Notes under the pieces: generated by a model | Told to the model about the DNA's origin: nothing | Databases searched by the model: none | The model's input: only the letters and a program-made list of their open reading frames with translations | Program-made: the position numbers and the translations under genes | Shown here: in pieces, positions 41,896 to 54,267 of the stretch | Position numbering within the stretch: the first letter of the stretch is position 1 | Layout of the letters: each line of letters begins with the position of its first letter | NCBI RefSeq assembly: GCF_014193375.1 | Contig: NZ_JACHZF010000004.1 | Location: 1-57,266 of the forward strand | Source: Halomonas campaniensis | Lineage (GTDB): Bacteria; Pseudomonadota; Gammaproteobacteria; Pseudomonadales; Halomonadaceae | Length of the DNA stretch: 57,266 bases | Reading direction: 5' to 3'

Positions 41896-43166
41896 CGCAG
41901 GCAGAAGCCGCGCCAGGCCCTCCAGGGTGCGTTCAAGCGCTCCGCGGTTGGCCGCCACCACGGCGCGGCCCGCCTCCCCCAGCCGGCGCCGCTCCGCCTC
42001 GTCGGCGAACAGCCGAGCCAGGGCGGCGGCCAGCGCGGCCTCGTCGGCCACCTCCACCAGGGCATCGGCCTCCCGCAGCACCTCCGCCACCTCCGCGAAG
42101 TTGGCAAGCTCATGGCCGGTGAGCACCGGCACCCCCAGCGCCGCCGGCTCCAGCAGGTTGTGTCCCCCGATCGGGACCAGGCTGCCCCCCACGAAGGCGA
42201 GGTCGGCGGCGCCGTAGAGCGCCAGCAGCTCCCCCATGGTATCGCCCAGGTAGACCGCCGCGGTGGCCGCCGGCCATTCGCCGCGGGAACGGCGCGCCGC
42301 TGGCATGCCCGCCTGCTGGCACAGCGCCGCCACGGCCTCGAAGCGCTGGGGGTGACGGGGCACCAGCACCAGCAGCGCCTCGGGGAGGGTCTCCCGGAGC
42401 CGGGCATGAGCGGCCAGCAGCAGCGCCTCCTCGCCCTCGTGGGTGGAGCCGGCCACCCACACCGGCCGCTCGCCCAGCCGCATGCGCAAGCGCTCACTTA
42501 CTTCACGCGCCCCGTGATCGCGGGCGATATCGAACTTGAGCGAGCCCACCACCGAGGTACGCCCGGGCGCCATGCCCAGCGCCGCGAATCGCTCGGCGTC
42601 GGCGGTAGACTTGGCGGCCAGCCAGTCGACGCCGGCCAGGGCTTCGCGCATCAGCGGGCGCAGCCGGCGATAGCCGCGGAAGGCCCGCGGTGAGAGGCGC
42701 CCGTTGACCACCGCCACCGGCACGCCGCGGCGGTGGCAGGCGTGAAGCAGGTTGGGCCACAGCTCGGTCTCGAAGAACAGCGCCAGTTCGGGACGCAGGC
42801 GCCCGACGAAGCGCGCCGCCGCGGCGGGGAAGTCCAGGGGCACGAAGCGGTGGACCAGCCGCCCGTCGCGGCGGGCCCCTGCCAGGGCCAGGGCGCGCTC
42901 GGCGCCGGTGGCGGTCATGGTGGTGAGGGTGAGGCGGTGCCGGGGATAGCGGTCGAGCAGCGCCTCGATCAGCGGGCGGGCCGCCTGCACCTCGCCCACC
43001 GAGGCGCAGTGGAGCCACAGCATGGGCTCGCCGGTGGGCGTCTCGGGAACCTGTCCCAGGCGCAGCTCACGGGGGTTGGTGAGTGCATGCTCACGGCGCA
43101 GGCGCCGCCAGGCGAGCGGCGCGACAAGATGCAGTGCCGCCGAATAGAGGCCCCGGGCCCAGCCCA

Positions 43167-43167
<1 letters not shown>
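41890..43167 (-). CDS. waaA: 3-deoxy-D-manno-octulosonic acid transferase
   Basis: The product is 425 residues (GT30). It adds Kdo to lipid IVA on the inner leaflet of the inner membrane. An N-terminal helix anchors it; the conserved block WLHCASVGEVQAARPLIEAL holds the catalytic Glu, and ELWPNLL, SLKFDIA and GGSLVPIGGHNLLEPAALG are family segments. Its ATG overlaps the hldE stop (ATGA), so translation is probably coupled. Whether it adds one or two Kdo cannot be read, but a kdkA gene nearby suggests a phosphorylated single Kdo as in Haemophilus and Vibrio. Confidence 0.94.
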
Positions 43168-44586
<1,419 letters not shown>

Positions 44587-44597
<11 letters not shown>

Positions 44598-45687
44598 CGG
44601 CGGGGAACTCCCTCTCCTTGTGGTCCTGGACGTGCCGCAGCACGGCCTCGAGCCGCTCGATCACGTCCTCGGCATGGATCAGCGACATGGCATCGGGGTG
44701 GCGAACCCGCTGTCCCCACGGGACCTCCTCGAGATCCTTGTGCAGGTAGCTCCGCACGGCATCCGGGTAGCGGTCGACCACGAAGTCTCGCCAGCAGTAG
44801 GGGCCGGCGCGATCGGGATTGGTGGTGGCATAGAGGCCGACCACCGGGGCGCCCAGGGCATTGGCCATGTGCACCGGCCCCGAATCGGGGCCAATCACCG
44901 CCCGAGCCCGGACGATCAGCGCCAGCAGCCCCTTCAGCGAGGTCCCGCCGATGGCGTCGATCACCGCCTCGGGCTGGCAGAGCGCCTGGATGCGCTCGCC
45001 CATCTCGCGTTCCTGGGTGCTGCCGCCACCGGTCAGCACCGTCCGGAAGCCGTGCTGGGTCCAGGCGTGCTCGATCACCGCCGCATAGCCCTCGGCGGAC
45101 CAGTTGCGGAAGTTGCGCAGGCGCGGGTTGGCACAGGGGCTCGTCAGCAGGTAGGGCGATTCGCCGGTGAGGGAGGCGGCCTCGTCATGGGCCGAGGGCG
45201 GGATCGACAGGTTCCACCGGGGGGTCAGGTCCTCCACGCCGAGCAGCCGGGCGAAGTCCAGGAAGGACTCCAGCACGTGGGCCCGTGGATGGGGGGTCAG
45301 CTGGCGGTGGGTGAACCAGTGCTGGGCATCCTTGGCCCGCGCCTTGTCGTAGCCGATCCGCACATCGGCCTTGAGCCCCAGCGACAGCACGCTGGCCCGC
45401 AGCGCCTGCTGCATGTGCAGCAGGACGTCGAAGCGCGTATCGGCCAGCTCGCGCCACAGCGCGCGCATGCCGGAAAGCCCCGAGCCCTTGTCGTAGACCA
45501 CGAACTCGACCCCGGAGAGGCCGGACAGTAGACTGTGCTCGCCCTTGCCGATGATCCAGGTGATGCGCGCCTCGGGCCACTGGCGCTGCAGGGCACGAAC
45601 CGTCGGCACCAGGTTGCACACATCGCCCAGGGCGGAGAGTCGCAGCACGCCGATGTGCCGGGGTTGGGCGGGCAGAGGATGCTTCAT
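44587..45687 (-). CDS. Glycosyltransferase family 9, heptosyltransferase I-like (OpsX/WaaC type)
   Basis: The product is 366 residues from ATG 45687. The start region [20 protein letters not shown] is the GT9 N-terminal motif; the nucleotide-binding end is [34 protein letters not shown]. It probably transfers heptose to Kdo in the inner core, as encoded next to hldE and waaA. The start is uncertain: ATG 45723 would add 12 residues but overlaps a likely -10 box TATAGA. With the start at 45687, the codon shares three of four CATG bases with the divergent kdkA start. No strong ribosome site is seen. Confidence 0.85.
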
Positions 45688-46396
45688 GCGCTTGGCAACA
45701 TGTCGGACGGGAAAGATATCCATTCTATATGATGCGGACAGTTTATGTGACGCCGGGAAGGCGCCACAAATCGGCCCGCACCTGGTCGACCCCGACCACT
45801 GGCGACACGCCGGCCGCGTCATCGGCGAGGCCCCCGGCCGGGGCGCCAGCCTGTTCCTCGACGCCGGCGCCGGTCGCGAATGGGTGCTGCGCCCCTACCG
45901 CCGCGGTGGCCTGGTGGCCCGGCTCAATGCGAGCCGCTATCTGTGGACCGGCCTCGAGCGCACCCGCGCCTTTCGGGAACTTCGCCTGACCGCCGACCTG
46001 CATGACCGCGGCCTGCCGGTGCCTCGCCCCGTCGCTGCCGGCGTGACCCGCCATGGCCCGACCTACGAGGCCGCCCTCGTCACGTGCAGGATTGCCGGGG
46101 CCCGCGCCCTGGCCAGCCTGCTGGAAGGCGATGAAACCAATGACGACCTGCTGAAGCACGTCGGCGCCACCATCCGCCGCTTCCACGATGCCGGCCTCGA
46201 CCATGTCGACCTCAACGCCCGCAACCTGCTGATCGACAAGGACAAAAAGACCTGGCTGATCGACCTGGACCGATGCCGACTGCGCCAGGACGGTGCCTGG
46301 AAGACCCGCAACCTCGATCGGCTGGCACGGTCGCTGGCAAAGTTCGGCGCCCCGGAGGCCATGGCGCCGATCCGGCGGGGCTATGGGGACAGCTAG
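45686..46396 (+). CDS. kdkA: 3-deoxy-D-manno-octulosonic acid kinase
   Basis: The product is 236 residues from ATG 45686, with AGAGGA 7 bases upstream; this equals the usual KdkA size. The family opening ILYDADSL and segment EWVLRPYRRGGLVARL are present. The kinase catalytic loop is HVDLNARN with D175 and N180, and the metal-binding Asp is in LIDLDRC (D193). It phosphorylates O-4 of Kdo using ATP. The gene is enclosed by opposing genes: its start codon overlaps that of the GT9 gene, and its stop TAG overlaps the stop of the GT4 gene within CTAG. Its promoter must lie inside the GT9 coding region. Confidence 0.92.
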   Translation: MRLATCRTGKISILYDADSLCDAGKAPQIGPHLVDPDHWRHAGRVIGEAPGRGASLFLDAGAGREWVLRPYRRGGLVARLNASRYLWTGLERTRAFRELRLTADLHDRGLPVPRPVAAGVTRHGPTYEAALVTCRIAGARALASLLEGDETNDDLLKHVGATIRRFHDAGLDHVDLNARNLLIDKDKKTWLIDLDRCRLRQDGAWKTRNLDRLARSLAKFGAPEAMAPIRRGYGDS

Positions 46397-47520
46397 CCCG
46401 AGCGGGTAGCCGAATACTCCTCGATCAAGCCCGCCACATGGGCCGCCAGGGTGAAGTCTGCCAGCACTCGCTGGCGCGCCGCCTTGCCGAGCCGCGCGCG
46501 CAGCGCCGCATCGCCCGCCAGTTCGGCCATCGCCGCGGCCCAGGCATCGGCATCCTCGGGGGCCGCCAGGCGCCCGGTTCCGGCATCGAGCAGCTCGGGA
46601 ATCGCCCCGCTGTCGCTGCCGATGACCGCCTTGCCGGCGGCCATGGCCTCGATCACCGTCAGCCCGAAGGCCTCGTTGCGCGAGGGCACGCAGACGATAT
46701 CCAGCGCCTCGAAGAGTCGCGGCAGGTCACGGCGAAAGCCGGCCAGGGTGACCCGGGACGCGAGCCCCAGCTCGGCCAGGCGGGTCCTCAGCCGTGCCAC
46801 GTAGGCCTCGTCGCTGCCCTCCTCGGCCCTCAGCCCGCCGATCAGCACCCCGTGCCAGGCCGGCGCCGCCTCACCCAGGCGAGCCAGGGCCTCGATCCAG
46901 ACCTCCTGCCCCTTGCCCGGCGTCAGCCGCCCCGGAAGTCCGATGGCTACCGCACCCTCGGGCACCCCCAGCCCGCGTCGCAGCGAGGCACGCTCCCGGT
47001 CATCGAGGCGCGGCGCGTAGGGTTCGGGGTCGATGCCCAGGTAGAGCCGGCGAATTCGCTCGGCCGGCAGCGGGAAGGCCGCCAGGTTGCGCTGTCGGGT
47101 CGCCTCGCTGATGGAGAGGAGCCGGGTCACGCGCCCATAGGCCCAGCGGTGATAGGGATCCTTCTTGGGCCGGGTGACGCCCATGTGGTCGGTGAAGAAG
47201 AGCCTGAGCGACGGCCGCAGCGTTGCCAGCAGCGCCCCCAGGCGCAGGTCGCTGGACTTGTGGCAGTGGATCACGCCGATATCGTGGGCCTTCAGGTAGC
47301 CCAGCAGGCGGCGGGCGGCCAGCAGCGCCCGCCCCTTCGACGGCACGGTAAGCGGCGTGACGCCCGCCTCCCGGAAGCTCTCCGCGACCCGGGAGCCGGC
47401 CAGCGCCAGCCCATGGGCCTGCCACCCCTGTCGAGCCAGCTCGGGTATAATCCGTGACGGATACATTTCCAGTCCGCCCCAGCCGTTCGAGAGGCAGATA
47501 TGCAGGACCTTGCGCGACAA
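46393..47520 (-). CDS. Glycosyltransferase family 4
   Basis: The product is 375 residues from TTG 47520. TTG is chosen because AAGGAG lies 6 bases before it and the peptide then begins at the conserved strand SRKVLHICLSNGWGGLEMY; the ATG at 47568 would overlap the neighbour and has no ribosome site. The GT-B donor site is IGLPGRLTPGKGQEVWIEAL, and the EX7E-type motif is SRNEAFGLTVIEAMAAGKAVIGS. It probably adds a core or O-chain sugar to LPS. The sugar cannot be predicted. Confidence 0.87.
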   Translation of the reverse strand: MSRKVLHICLSNGWGGLEMYPSRIIPELARQGWQAHGLALAGSRVAESFREAGVTPLTVPSKGRALLAARRLLGYLKAHDIGVIHCHKSSDLRLGALLATLRPSLRLFFTDHMGVTRPKKDPYHRWAYGRVTRLLSISEATRQRNLAAFPLPAERIRRLYLGIDPEPYAPRLDDRERASLRRGLGVPEGAVAIGLPGRLTPGKGQEVWIEALARLGEAAPAWHGVLIGGLRAEEGSDEAYVARLRTRLAELGLASRVTLAGFRRDLPRLFEALDIVCVPSRNEAFGLTVIEAMAAGKAVIGSDSGAIPELLDAGTGRLAAPEDADAWAAAMAELAGDAALRARLGKAARQRVLADFTLAAHVAGLIEEYSATRSG

Positions 47521-47558
47521 GGGGGTCTCCTTTCCGGTAGCGGGGCTCGGGAGCCCGG

Positions 47559-48656
47559 ATGACTTCAACTTCCGCCGCCGCCCGCAGGACGCCTCCGCGC
47601 CTGCTGGTGGTGCGCAACGACAAGCTCGGCGACTTCATGCTGGCCTGGCCGGCGCTGGCCTGCCTCAAGGCGGCCGAACCGCAGCCCCATGTCAGCGTGC
47701 TGGTGCCCGCCTACACGGCGCCCATGGCGCGACTCTGCCCCTGGGTCGACCGGGTGCTGATCGACCCGGGCGAGGGTGCCGAACGCCGCGAGCGTCGGCG
47801 GCTGCTCGCCGAGGTGAAGGGGGAGCGCTTCGATGCCCTCCTCACGCTGTTCTCCACCCCGCGCATCGGCTGGCTGGGCTGGCGGGCCGGGATTCCCCTG
47901 CGGTTTGCCCCGGCCACCAAGTGGGCGCAGTTATTCTACAACCGACGCCTCGTCCAGCGCAGGTCGCGTTCGGAAAAACCGGAGTACCGCTACAACCTGG
48001 CGCTGGCCGAAGCGTTGCTTGACGAGCTGGGCCTCGCCCTGCCATCGCCACCGACGCCCCCCTACTGGCCGCTTCCCGACGCCGAGCGAAAGGCCGAGCG
48101 CCGGCGGATTGCCGAGGAACTCGGGATCGACAGCCACCGCCCCTGGTGCTTCCTGCACGGGGGCAGCGGCGGCTCTGCCGTCAACCTCTCCCCTGCGCAG
48201 TACGCCGAGCTGGCCTGCCGCATCGAGTCGCATCTCGGCGGGGCGCCGGCGCCGGTATGGCTGCTGACCGCGGGGCCCGGCGAGGAAGGGGTGGCCGAGG
48301 CGATCCGCGAGAGGATCGTCTCGGCGGGCTACACGGCCGAGCGGCTGCCGTCGCGGAGCGGCCTCGACGCCTTCGCCCGCAGCCTCTCGGCCGCCGACCT
48401 CTTCATCGCCGGCTCCACCGGCCCCCTGCATATCGCCGGCTGCCTCGACCTGCCCACGGCGGGCTTCTATCCGGCCCGTCGTTCGGCGACGCCGCTGCGC
48501 TGGCAGACCTGCAACGCCGAGGAGCACCGGCTGGCCTTCAGCCCGCCGGAGCAGGCCGGGGAGCAGGACATGGGGAGTATCGATCTCGATGCGGCGGCCA
48601 AGGCGATCAGCGACCTGCTCCAGCGTCTGGCGATGGCGGCGACGTCCGTGTCCTGA
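47559..48656 (+). CDS. Glycosyltransferase family 9 (heptosyltransferase-like)
   Basis: The product is 365 residues; ATG follows GGGAG. The N-terminal motif is RLLVVRNDKLGDFMLAWPAL and the donor-site segment is LFIAGSTGPLHIAGCLDLPT. This second GT9 in the cluster may add a further heptose or another sugar to the core. It is divergent from the GT4 gene (38-bp gap), and its 3' end overlaps the convergent GT2 gene by 50 bp. Confidence 0.88.
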   Translation: MTSTSAAARRTPPRLLVVRNDKLGDFMLAWPALACLKAAEPQPHVSVLVPAYTAPMARLCPWVDRVLIDPGEGAERRERRRLLAEVKGERFDALLTLFSTPRIGWLGWRAGIPLRFAPATKWAQLFYNRRLVQRRSRSEKPEYRYNLALAEALLDELGLALPSPPTPPYWPLPDAERKAERRRIAEELGIDSHRPWCFLHGGSGGSAVNLSPAQYAELACRIESHLGGAPAPVWLLTAGPGEEGVAEAIRERIVSAGYTAERLPSRSGLDAFARSLSAADLFIAGSTGPLHIAGCLDLPTAGFYPARRSATPLRWQTCNAEEHRLAFSPPEQAGEQDMGSIDLDAAAKAISDLLQRLAMAATSVS

Positions 48657-49389
48657 CCCAGAGGTCGGCATACTTGGCGAAGGTGGAGTGGGCCGAGAGA
48701 AGCGCCAGCAGCAGCCCCTGTCGACCATCGAGGAAACCCGCCTTGAGCAGGTACATACGCAGGAAACAGCCGATGCCATGGGAAATGCCCGAGGACAGGC
48801 TGCCGCGCTTGCCGCGTGCGGCCCGCTGCTCCGCCCAGGCCTGGGCGTAGTGAGCGGATTTTTCCAGATAATGGCGCAGGTCACGGTAGGTGTAGTGCAG
48901 CAGGTCACCCTCCAGAGGCTTCACGGGAAGGCCTTCCGGGTTCTCGAGCTTCTCGTGGACCAGGGCGGCATTGTAGCCGGCACGGCCCCGCGGATAGAGA
49001 CGAGCCACCCGGTCAGGGTACCAGCCGGAGTGGCGGATATAGTCCCCGAAGCACCATGAGAGGCGCGGCAGAGTGAAGATCGCCGCCTCGCCCCTCCCGA
49101 GCGCCTGCTGGATGCTGGCTCGCAGCTCGGGCGTCACCCGCTCGTCGGCGTCGACCATCAGGATCCAGTCGCTCTCTACCCGCGACTCGGCCCGCTGGCG
49201 CTGGATGCCGAAACCCTGCCAGTCGTCTTCCACCACCACCTTGTCGGTAAACTGTCGTGCAATCCGGCAGGTATCATCCACGCTGCCGGCATCCACCACC
49301 ACGATCTCGTCGACCCAGGCCAGCGTTTCCAGGCAGGCAGGCAGGTGAGCCTGCTCGTTCTTGACGATCAGCACGGCAGCAATCGACAT
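48607..49389 (-). CDS. Glycosyltransferase family 2 (WaaE/LgtF-like)
   Basis: The product is 260 residues. A GT-A fold opens IAAVLIVKNEQAHLPACLETL, with VDAGSVDDT and the metal-binding DxD as VDADERV. Such proteins (WaaE, LgtF) add beta-linked glucose to heptose I of the LPS core. The C-terminal amphipathic segment (FLRMYLLKAGFLDGRQGLLL) likely holds it to the membrane. It lies opposite the GT9 gene with a 50-bp tail overlap. Confidence 0.88.
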   Translation of the reverse strand: MSIAAVLIVKNEQAHLPACLETLAWVDEIVVVDAGSVDDTCRIARQFTDKVVVEDDWQGFGIQRQRAESRVESDWILMVDADERVTPELRASIQQALGRGEAAIFTLPRLSWCFGDYIRHSGWYPDRVARLYPRGRAGYNAALVHEKLENPEGLPVKPLEGDLLHYTYRDLRHYLEKSAHYAQAWAEQRAARGKRGSLSSGISHGIGCFLRMYLLKAGFLDGRQGLLLALLSAHSTFAKYADLWVRTRTSPPSPDAGAGR

Positions 49390-49517
49390 CGTCTATCCTT
49401 GGGTAATGGCTTGTCGCCGCCCAGTGTAAGCCGGCCTCACGGCCCCGCCAAACTCCGGAAGTGCGGCCTGCCGCTCCAACTTGTTAAGCTGGGGCAAACC
49501 CATCCGATGATCCCCTC

Positions 49518-51194
49518 ATGACCAGCCGTCTCCTGACCACCCCCCTTCGCCAGCCGCGCTGGTGGGCCCTGCTCGTCATCGGCCTCTGCATCGGCCATGC
49601 CGCCGTGGCCGTGACCCGACTGCCGCCCTGGGGCCTGGTACCGGTCGCCGCCGCCTGGCTCGGACTGGGCTGGCTGCTGCGCTGGGGCGCTCCACGGCAT
49701 TCCCGCCGGCCCGCCAGGGTCTGGCCCTGGTCGCTGTTGCCCATCGCGCTCTGGGGGCTCTACGTCTACCTGGCCGACAGCTTCGGTATCGTCGATCTGG
49801 GGGCGATCTTCTTCCACCTCCAGGCGGGCATGTCCGACCACGGCGGCACCGACCGCCTGCTGGCCGCGGTCCTCTATACCCTGTCGATGGCGGCCCTGCT
49901 GGTCTCCTTCACCTGGCTGGTCCGCCGCGACCACCGCTGGCGACTGGGCGAGCGGCTGCTGGCCCTGGTGCTGCTGGCCAGCAACCCGCTGTTCTACGGG
50001 ATGACCCAGCGCGGGGCGGCCATCGTCACCGATGACGGCGCCTGGCTGGATCGCCGCTATGTCCCGCCGGCGATCCGCGAGGCCCCAGACGCTCCCCCCA
50101 ACCTGCTGCTGCTCTACCTGGAGAGCATCGAACGCACCTACGCGGACCGCGAGCGCTTCGGCGATGCCTACGCCCACCTGGACGCCATCGGTGAACGGGG
50201 CCGGGTCTTCGAGGCGGTCCGCCAGATCGAGAACACCGGCTGGACCATGGCCGGGATGATCGCCAGCCAGTGCGGCACGCCACTGATGCCCGCCGGCCTG
50301 CTCCACGACAGCCAGTTCGAGCCACTGGGCCGCGTCGTCCCCGGCGTTGACTGCCTCGGCGACGTGCTGGCCGGGCAGGGCTATCGCCTCGCCTACCTGG
50401 GCGGTGCCAGCAAGGCCTTCGCCGGCAAGGGAATCTTCTACGAGGACCATGGCTTCGAGACGGTGCTGGGCCGGGAGGAGCTCGCCCCCCGGCTCGAGGA
50501 CCCCGACTACGTCAACAACTGGGGACTCTACGACGACAGCCTCTACGACTTTACCGTCGAGGAGATCAGGCGCCTGGAGGCCGAGGGCGACGGTCCCTGG
50601 GGCGTGGTCAACCTGAGCCTCGCCGGCCACGCGCCCAACGGCTATCCGTCCCAGGCCTGCCGAGAACGCCAGGGGGAATTCGACGGCCAGGACATCCTCT
50701 ACTCGGTGGAGTGTTCGGCCTGGCTGGCACGCGACCTGATCGAGCGACTGGACGCGGACGGGCTGCTGGACAACACCCTGGTGGCGATCGCCAGCGACCA
50801 CCTGACCATGCGCGTTTCCGTCTGGGACGAGCTGACCCGGGGCGAGCGTGACAATACCTTCATGCTGCTTGGCCCCGGTATCGCGACCGGCACCCGCACC
50901 CGCCGTGAATCCTCCATGGTCGACCTCTTCCCGACCCTCCTGGAGGCCATGGGCTTCGTCATCGACGGGCATCGTGCCGGCCTGGGGGTCTCGCTGCTGT
51001 CCCCGGCTCCCACCCTGCTCGAGTCCCACGGCCAGGCCGACCTGGCAGCCCGCATGCACGAGGAGACGGCACTGCAGCAGCGCCTGTGGGAAGGGCTGGT
51101 GCCGGAGCGTCGTGAGGAGGAGCCAGCCCCCCAGGAGCAGGTCGTGGAAGCCCCCGAGGACGCGACCGGCGAGGCGCCCGCCGAGGTGCAGTGA
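49518..51194 (+). CDS. OpgB-like phosphoglycerol transferase (alkaline-phosphatase-fold membrane enzyme)
   Basis: The product is 558 residues. Four or five N-terminal membrane helices (to ~160) precede a periplasmic sulfatase/phosphatase-fold domain. Family blocks are NLLLLYLESIERTY (metal-binding Glu), GMIASQCGTPLMPAG, GYRLAYLGGASKAFAGKGIF, YVNNWGLYDDSLYD and ASDHLTMRVSVWDEL (metal-binding Asp-His). These match OpgB/MdoB more than EptA-type phosphoethanolamine transferases. OpgB moves phosphoglycerol from phosphatidylglycerol to periplasmic glucans; in this LPS cluster the acceptor may instead be core sugar. The last 35 residues are Pro/Glu-rich. Confidence 0.85.
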   Translation: MTSRLLTTPLRQPRWWALLVIGLCIGHAAVAVTRLPPWGLVPVAAAWLGLGWLLRWGAPRHSRRPARVWPWSLLPIALWGLYVYLADSFGIVDLGAIFFHLQAGMSDHGGTDRLLAAVLYTLSMAALLVSFTWLVRRDHRWRLGERLLALVLLASNPLFYGMTQRGAAIVTDDGAWLDRRYVPPAIREAPDAPPNLLLLYLESIERTYADRERFGDAYAHLDAIGERGRVFEAVRQIENTGWTMAGMIASQCGTPLMPAGLLHDSQFEPLGRVVPGVDCLGDVLAGQGYRLAYLGGASKAFAGKGIFYEDHGFETVLGREELAPRLEDPDYVNNWGLYDDSLYDFTVEEIRRLEAEGDGPWGVVNLSLAGHAPNGYPSQACRERQGEFDGQDILYSVECSAWLARDLIERLDADGLLDNTLVAIASDHLTMRVSVWDELTRGERDNTFMLLGPGIATGTRTRRESSMVDLFPTLLEAMGFVIDGHRAGLGVSLLSPAPTLLESHGQADLAARMHEETALQQRLWEGLVPERREEEPAPQEQVVEAPEDATGEAPAEVQ

Positions 51195-51208
51195 CGGCGT
51201 CGGGGGCC

Positions 51209-52258
51209 TCAGCCCCGGGCGAGGGTCGCCGCGCGGCTCGCCAGCACGGCGGCCAGCAGCCGCTCGGGCGGGATCTCCGTGAGGCAGCGGGTATGGCCCA
51301 GGGGACAGTGGCGCTGGAAGCAGGGCGAGCAGTCGATGCCGAGGTAGTGGATCTCGGCCTGGTCGGTCATCGGCGGCGTGTAGGCCGGTGACGAGGAGCC
51401 ATAGATGGCCTGCACCCGGGTCCCCACGGCCGCGGCCACGTGCATCAGCCCCGAGTCGTTGGTGACCACCTGCGCGCAGTCCGCCAGCAGGTCGACGGCA
51501 TCGGCCAGTCGCGTCCTGCCGCACAGGTTGTGCACCCCGTCGAGCCCCTCGCTGATGGTATCGCCGGCGGCCTGGTCCCCGGGGCCACCCAGCACCCTCA
51601 CCTCGAACCCCTCGGCGACGAGCCCGCGGGCGAGCTCGCGGTAGTGGGCCAGCGGCCACTGCTTGGCGGGACCATACTCGGCACCGGGCATCAGGCCGAT
51701 GGCGGGCAGCGACGAGAGCCCATGGGCCTCGCGCAGCCGCGCCTGGTTGGCCGCATCCACGGCGAGCCGGGGATACGGCAGGGGGAAATCACCGGACGCC
51801 ACCTGCGCCTCCGGCAGGCCCAGGGCCACGAAGCGCTTGACGGTCTGGTCGAGGACACCCTTGTCGAGTCGACGCCGCTCGTTGAGCAGGAGGTAGCGCT
51901 GCTCACCGGTGAAGCCGATGCGGTGGGGAATGCCCGCCAGGAAGGGCACCAGCGCCGACTTCCAGGAGCGTGGCAGCACGATGGCGCGGTCGAAGCGGCC
52001 TCGCAGCGAGGCTCCGAGGGCTCGCCGCGCCGCCCAGCCGAACTCGCCGTGGCCCACCTCCAGGGGAATCACCTCGTCCACCTCCGCCATCCGCGCCAGG
52101 ATCGGCTGTGACCAGGCGGGCGCGACCACCCCGATCCGGCAGCCGGGATGATGCATCTTCAGGGTGATGAACAGGCTCTGGGCCATGACCATGTCGCCCA
52201 CCCACGAGGGCCCGACCACCAGGAAGCGCTCGCCGCGGGCGGCCAGGGCCTCAGCCAT
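51209..52258 (-). CDS. waaF: ADP-heptose:LPS heptosyltransferase II
   Basis: The product is 349 residues (GT9). The N-terminal motif [19 protein letters not shown], the acceptor-region [22 protein letters not shown] and the ADP-heptose site [12 protein letters not shown] and [16 protein letters not shown] are typical of WaaF. Near the end, Cys residues C-x4-C...C ([16 protein letters not shown]) are also usual. It adds heptose II to the core. It overlaps the end of hldD by 8 bp, so donor synthesis and use are cotranslated. Confidence 0.95.
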   Translation of the reverse strand: MAEALAARGERFLVVGPSWVGDMVMAQSLFITLKMHHPGCRIGVVAPAWSQPILARMAEVDEVIPLEVGHGEFGWAARRALGASLRGRFDRAIVLPRSWKSALVPFLAGIPHRIGFTGEQRYLLLNERRRLDKGVLDQTVKRFVALGLPEAQVASGDFPLPYPRLAVDAANQARLREAHGLSSLPAIGLMPGAEYGPAKQWPLAHYRELARGLVAEGFEVRVLGGPGDQAAGDTISEGLDGVHNLCGRTRLADAVDLLADCAQVVTNDSGLMHVAAAVGTRVQAIYGSSSPAYTPPMTDQAEIHYLGIDCSPCFQRHCPLGHTRCLTEIPPERLLAAVLASRAATLARG

Positions 52259-53207
52259 TCAGCCACTCCAGGTACTCGCGCACCCCCTCGGCCACGGTGC
52301 GGAACTCGCGATCGTAGCCCGCCTCCCGCAGCCGCGTGATGTCCGCGCGCGTGTAGCTCTGGTAGCGCCCCTTCAGCTCGTCGGGGAAGTCGATGTACTC
52401 GATCTCGCCCTTGCCGTGGAAATCGATCACCGCCTCGCCGATCGCCCTGAAGGGCTCGGCGCGGCCGGTGCCCAGGTTGAAGATGCCGGAGGCATCGGGG
52501 TGGTCGAGGAACCACAGGTTCACGTCCACCACGTCACCCACGTAGACGAAGTCACGGCTCTGCATGCCGGCGTCGTAGCCCTCCCAGGCGCCGAACAGCT
52601 TCACGTTCTGGCCGGCGCTGATCTGGGTATGGTGGTGGTAGGCGACACTGGCCATCTTGCCCTTGTGCTGCTCCCGGGGGCCATAGACATTGAAGTAGCG
52701 GAAGCCGACCACCTGGCTGGTGAAGTCGTCATGCCGGGCGCGAACGTACTGGTCGAAGAGCAGCTTGGAGTAGCCGTAGACGTTGAGGGGCTTCTCGTGC
52801 TCGGGCTCCTCGAAGAACACCTCGCTGCCCCCATAGGTGGCCGCCGACGAGGCGTAGAGGAAGGGAATTCCCTCACGCTGGCAGAAGTGCAGCAGCACCT
52901 TGGAGTACTCGAAGTTGTTCTCGAGCATGAACCGCCCGTCCCACTCGGTGGTGTCGGAACAGGCCCCCTGGTGGAAGATCGCCTCGATGGGCGGCAGGTG
53001 CGACGGCTCCCCGTTCAGTGCCGACTTGATCCGGGCAAGGAAGTCGTCCTTGTCCAGATAGTCGCCGAGGGTACAGTCGGCCAGGTTGACGAACTTGGTG
53101 CCGTCACTCAGGTCATCGACCACCAGGACGTCATGGTGGCCGCGGGCATTGAGTGCCTTGACCAGATTCGAGCCGATGAAGCCGGCTCCGCCTGTCACTA
53201 CGATCAT
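52251..53207 (-). CDS. hldD: ADP-L-glycero-D-manno-heptose 6-epimerase
   Basis: The product is 318 residues from ATG 53207 behind AGAGGAA. It is an extended SDR with NADP motif [13 protein letters not shown], catalytic YxxxK as YGYSKLLFD, and substrate segments [20 protein letters not shown] and [11 protein letters not shown]. It makes the L-glycero form of ADP-heptose, the substrate of WaaF downstream. It is divergent from glyQ. Confidence 0.96.
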   Translation of the reverse strand: MIVVTGGAGFIGSNLVKALNARGHHDVLVVDDLSDGTKFVNLADCTLGDYLDKDDFLARIKSALNGEPSHLPPIEAIFHQGACSDTTEWDGRFMLENNFEYSKVLLHFCQREGIPFLYASSAATYGGSEVFFEEPEHEKPLNVYGYSKLLFDQYVRARHDDFTSQVVGFRYFNVYGPREQHKGKMASVAYHHHTQISAGQNVKLFGAWEGYDAGMQSRDFVYVGDVVDVNLWFLDHPDASGIFNLGTGRAEPFRAIGEAVIDFHGKGEIEYIDFPDELKGRYQSYTRADITRLREAGYDREFRTVAEGVREYLEWLNG

Positions 53208-53260
53208 GGAGGATTCCTCTGTCTCGGGGCGAGCGCCTATAACCGATCTGCCTGTGATTG

Positions 53261-53266
53261 TATACT
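53261..53266 (+). promoter_or_regulatory. Predicted glyQ -10 box
   Basis: TATACT lies 38 bp upstream of the likely glyQ start in the hldD-glyQ gap, giving a start point near 53273. No good -35 box is seen at the right distance. Confidence 0.45.
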
Positions 53267-53304
53267 TGACGCCTCGTGAATTCATGGCCAACGGTGCTTC
53301 CGCA

Positions 53305-54266
<962 letters not shown>

Positions 54267-54267
<1 letters not shown>

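Noticed and set aside
45687..45723. ATG 45723 as the start of the GT9 gene
   Set aside because: It adds 12 residues before the conserved strand, lacks a ribosome site and coincides with a likely -10 box; the start at 45687 fits the family better, although not proven.
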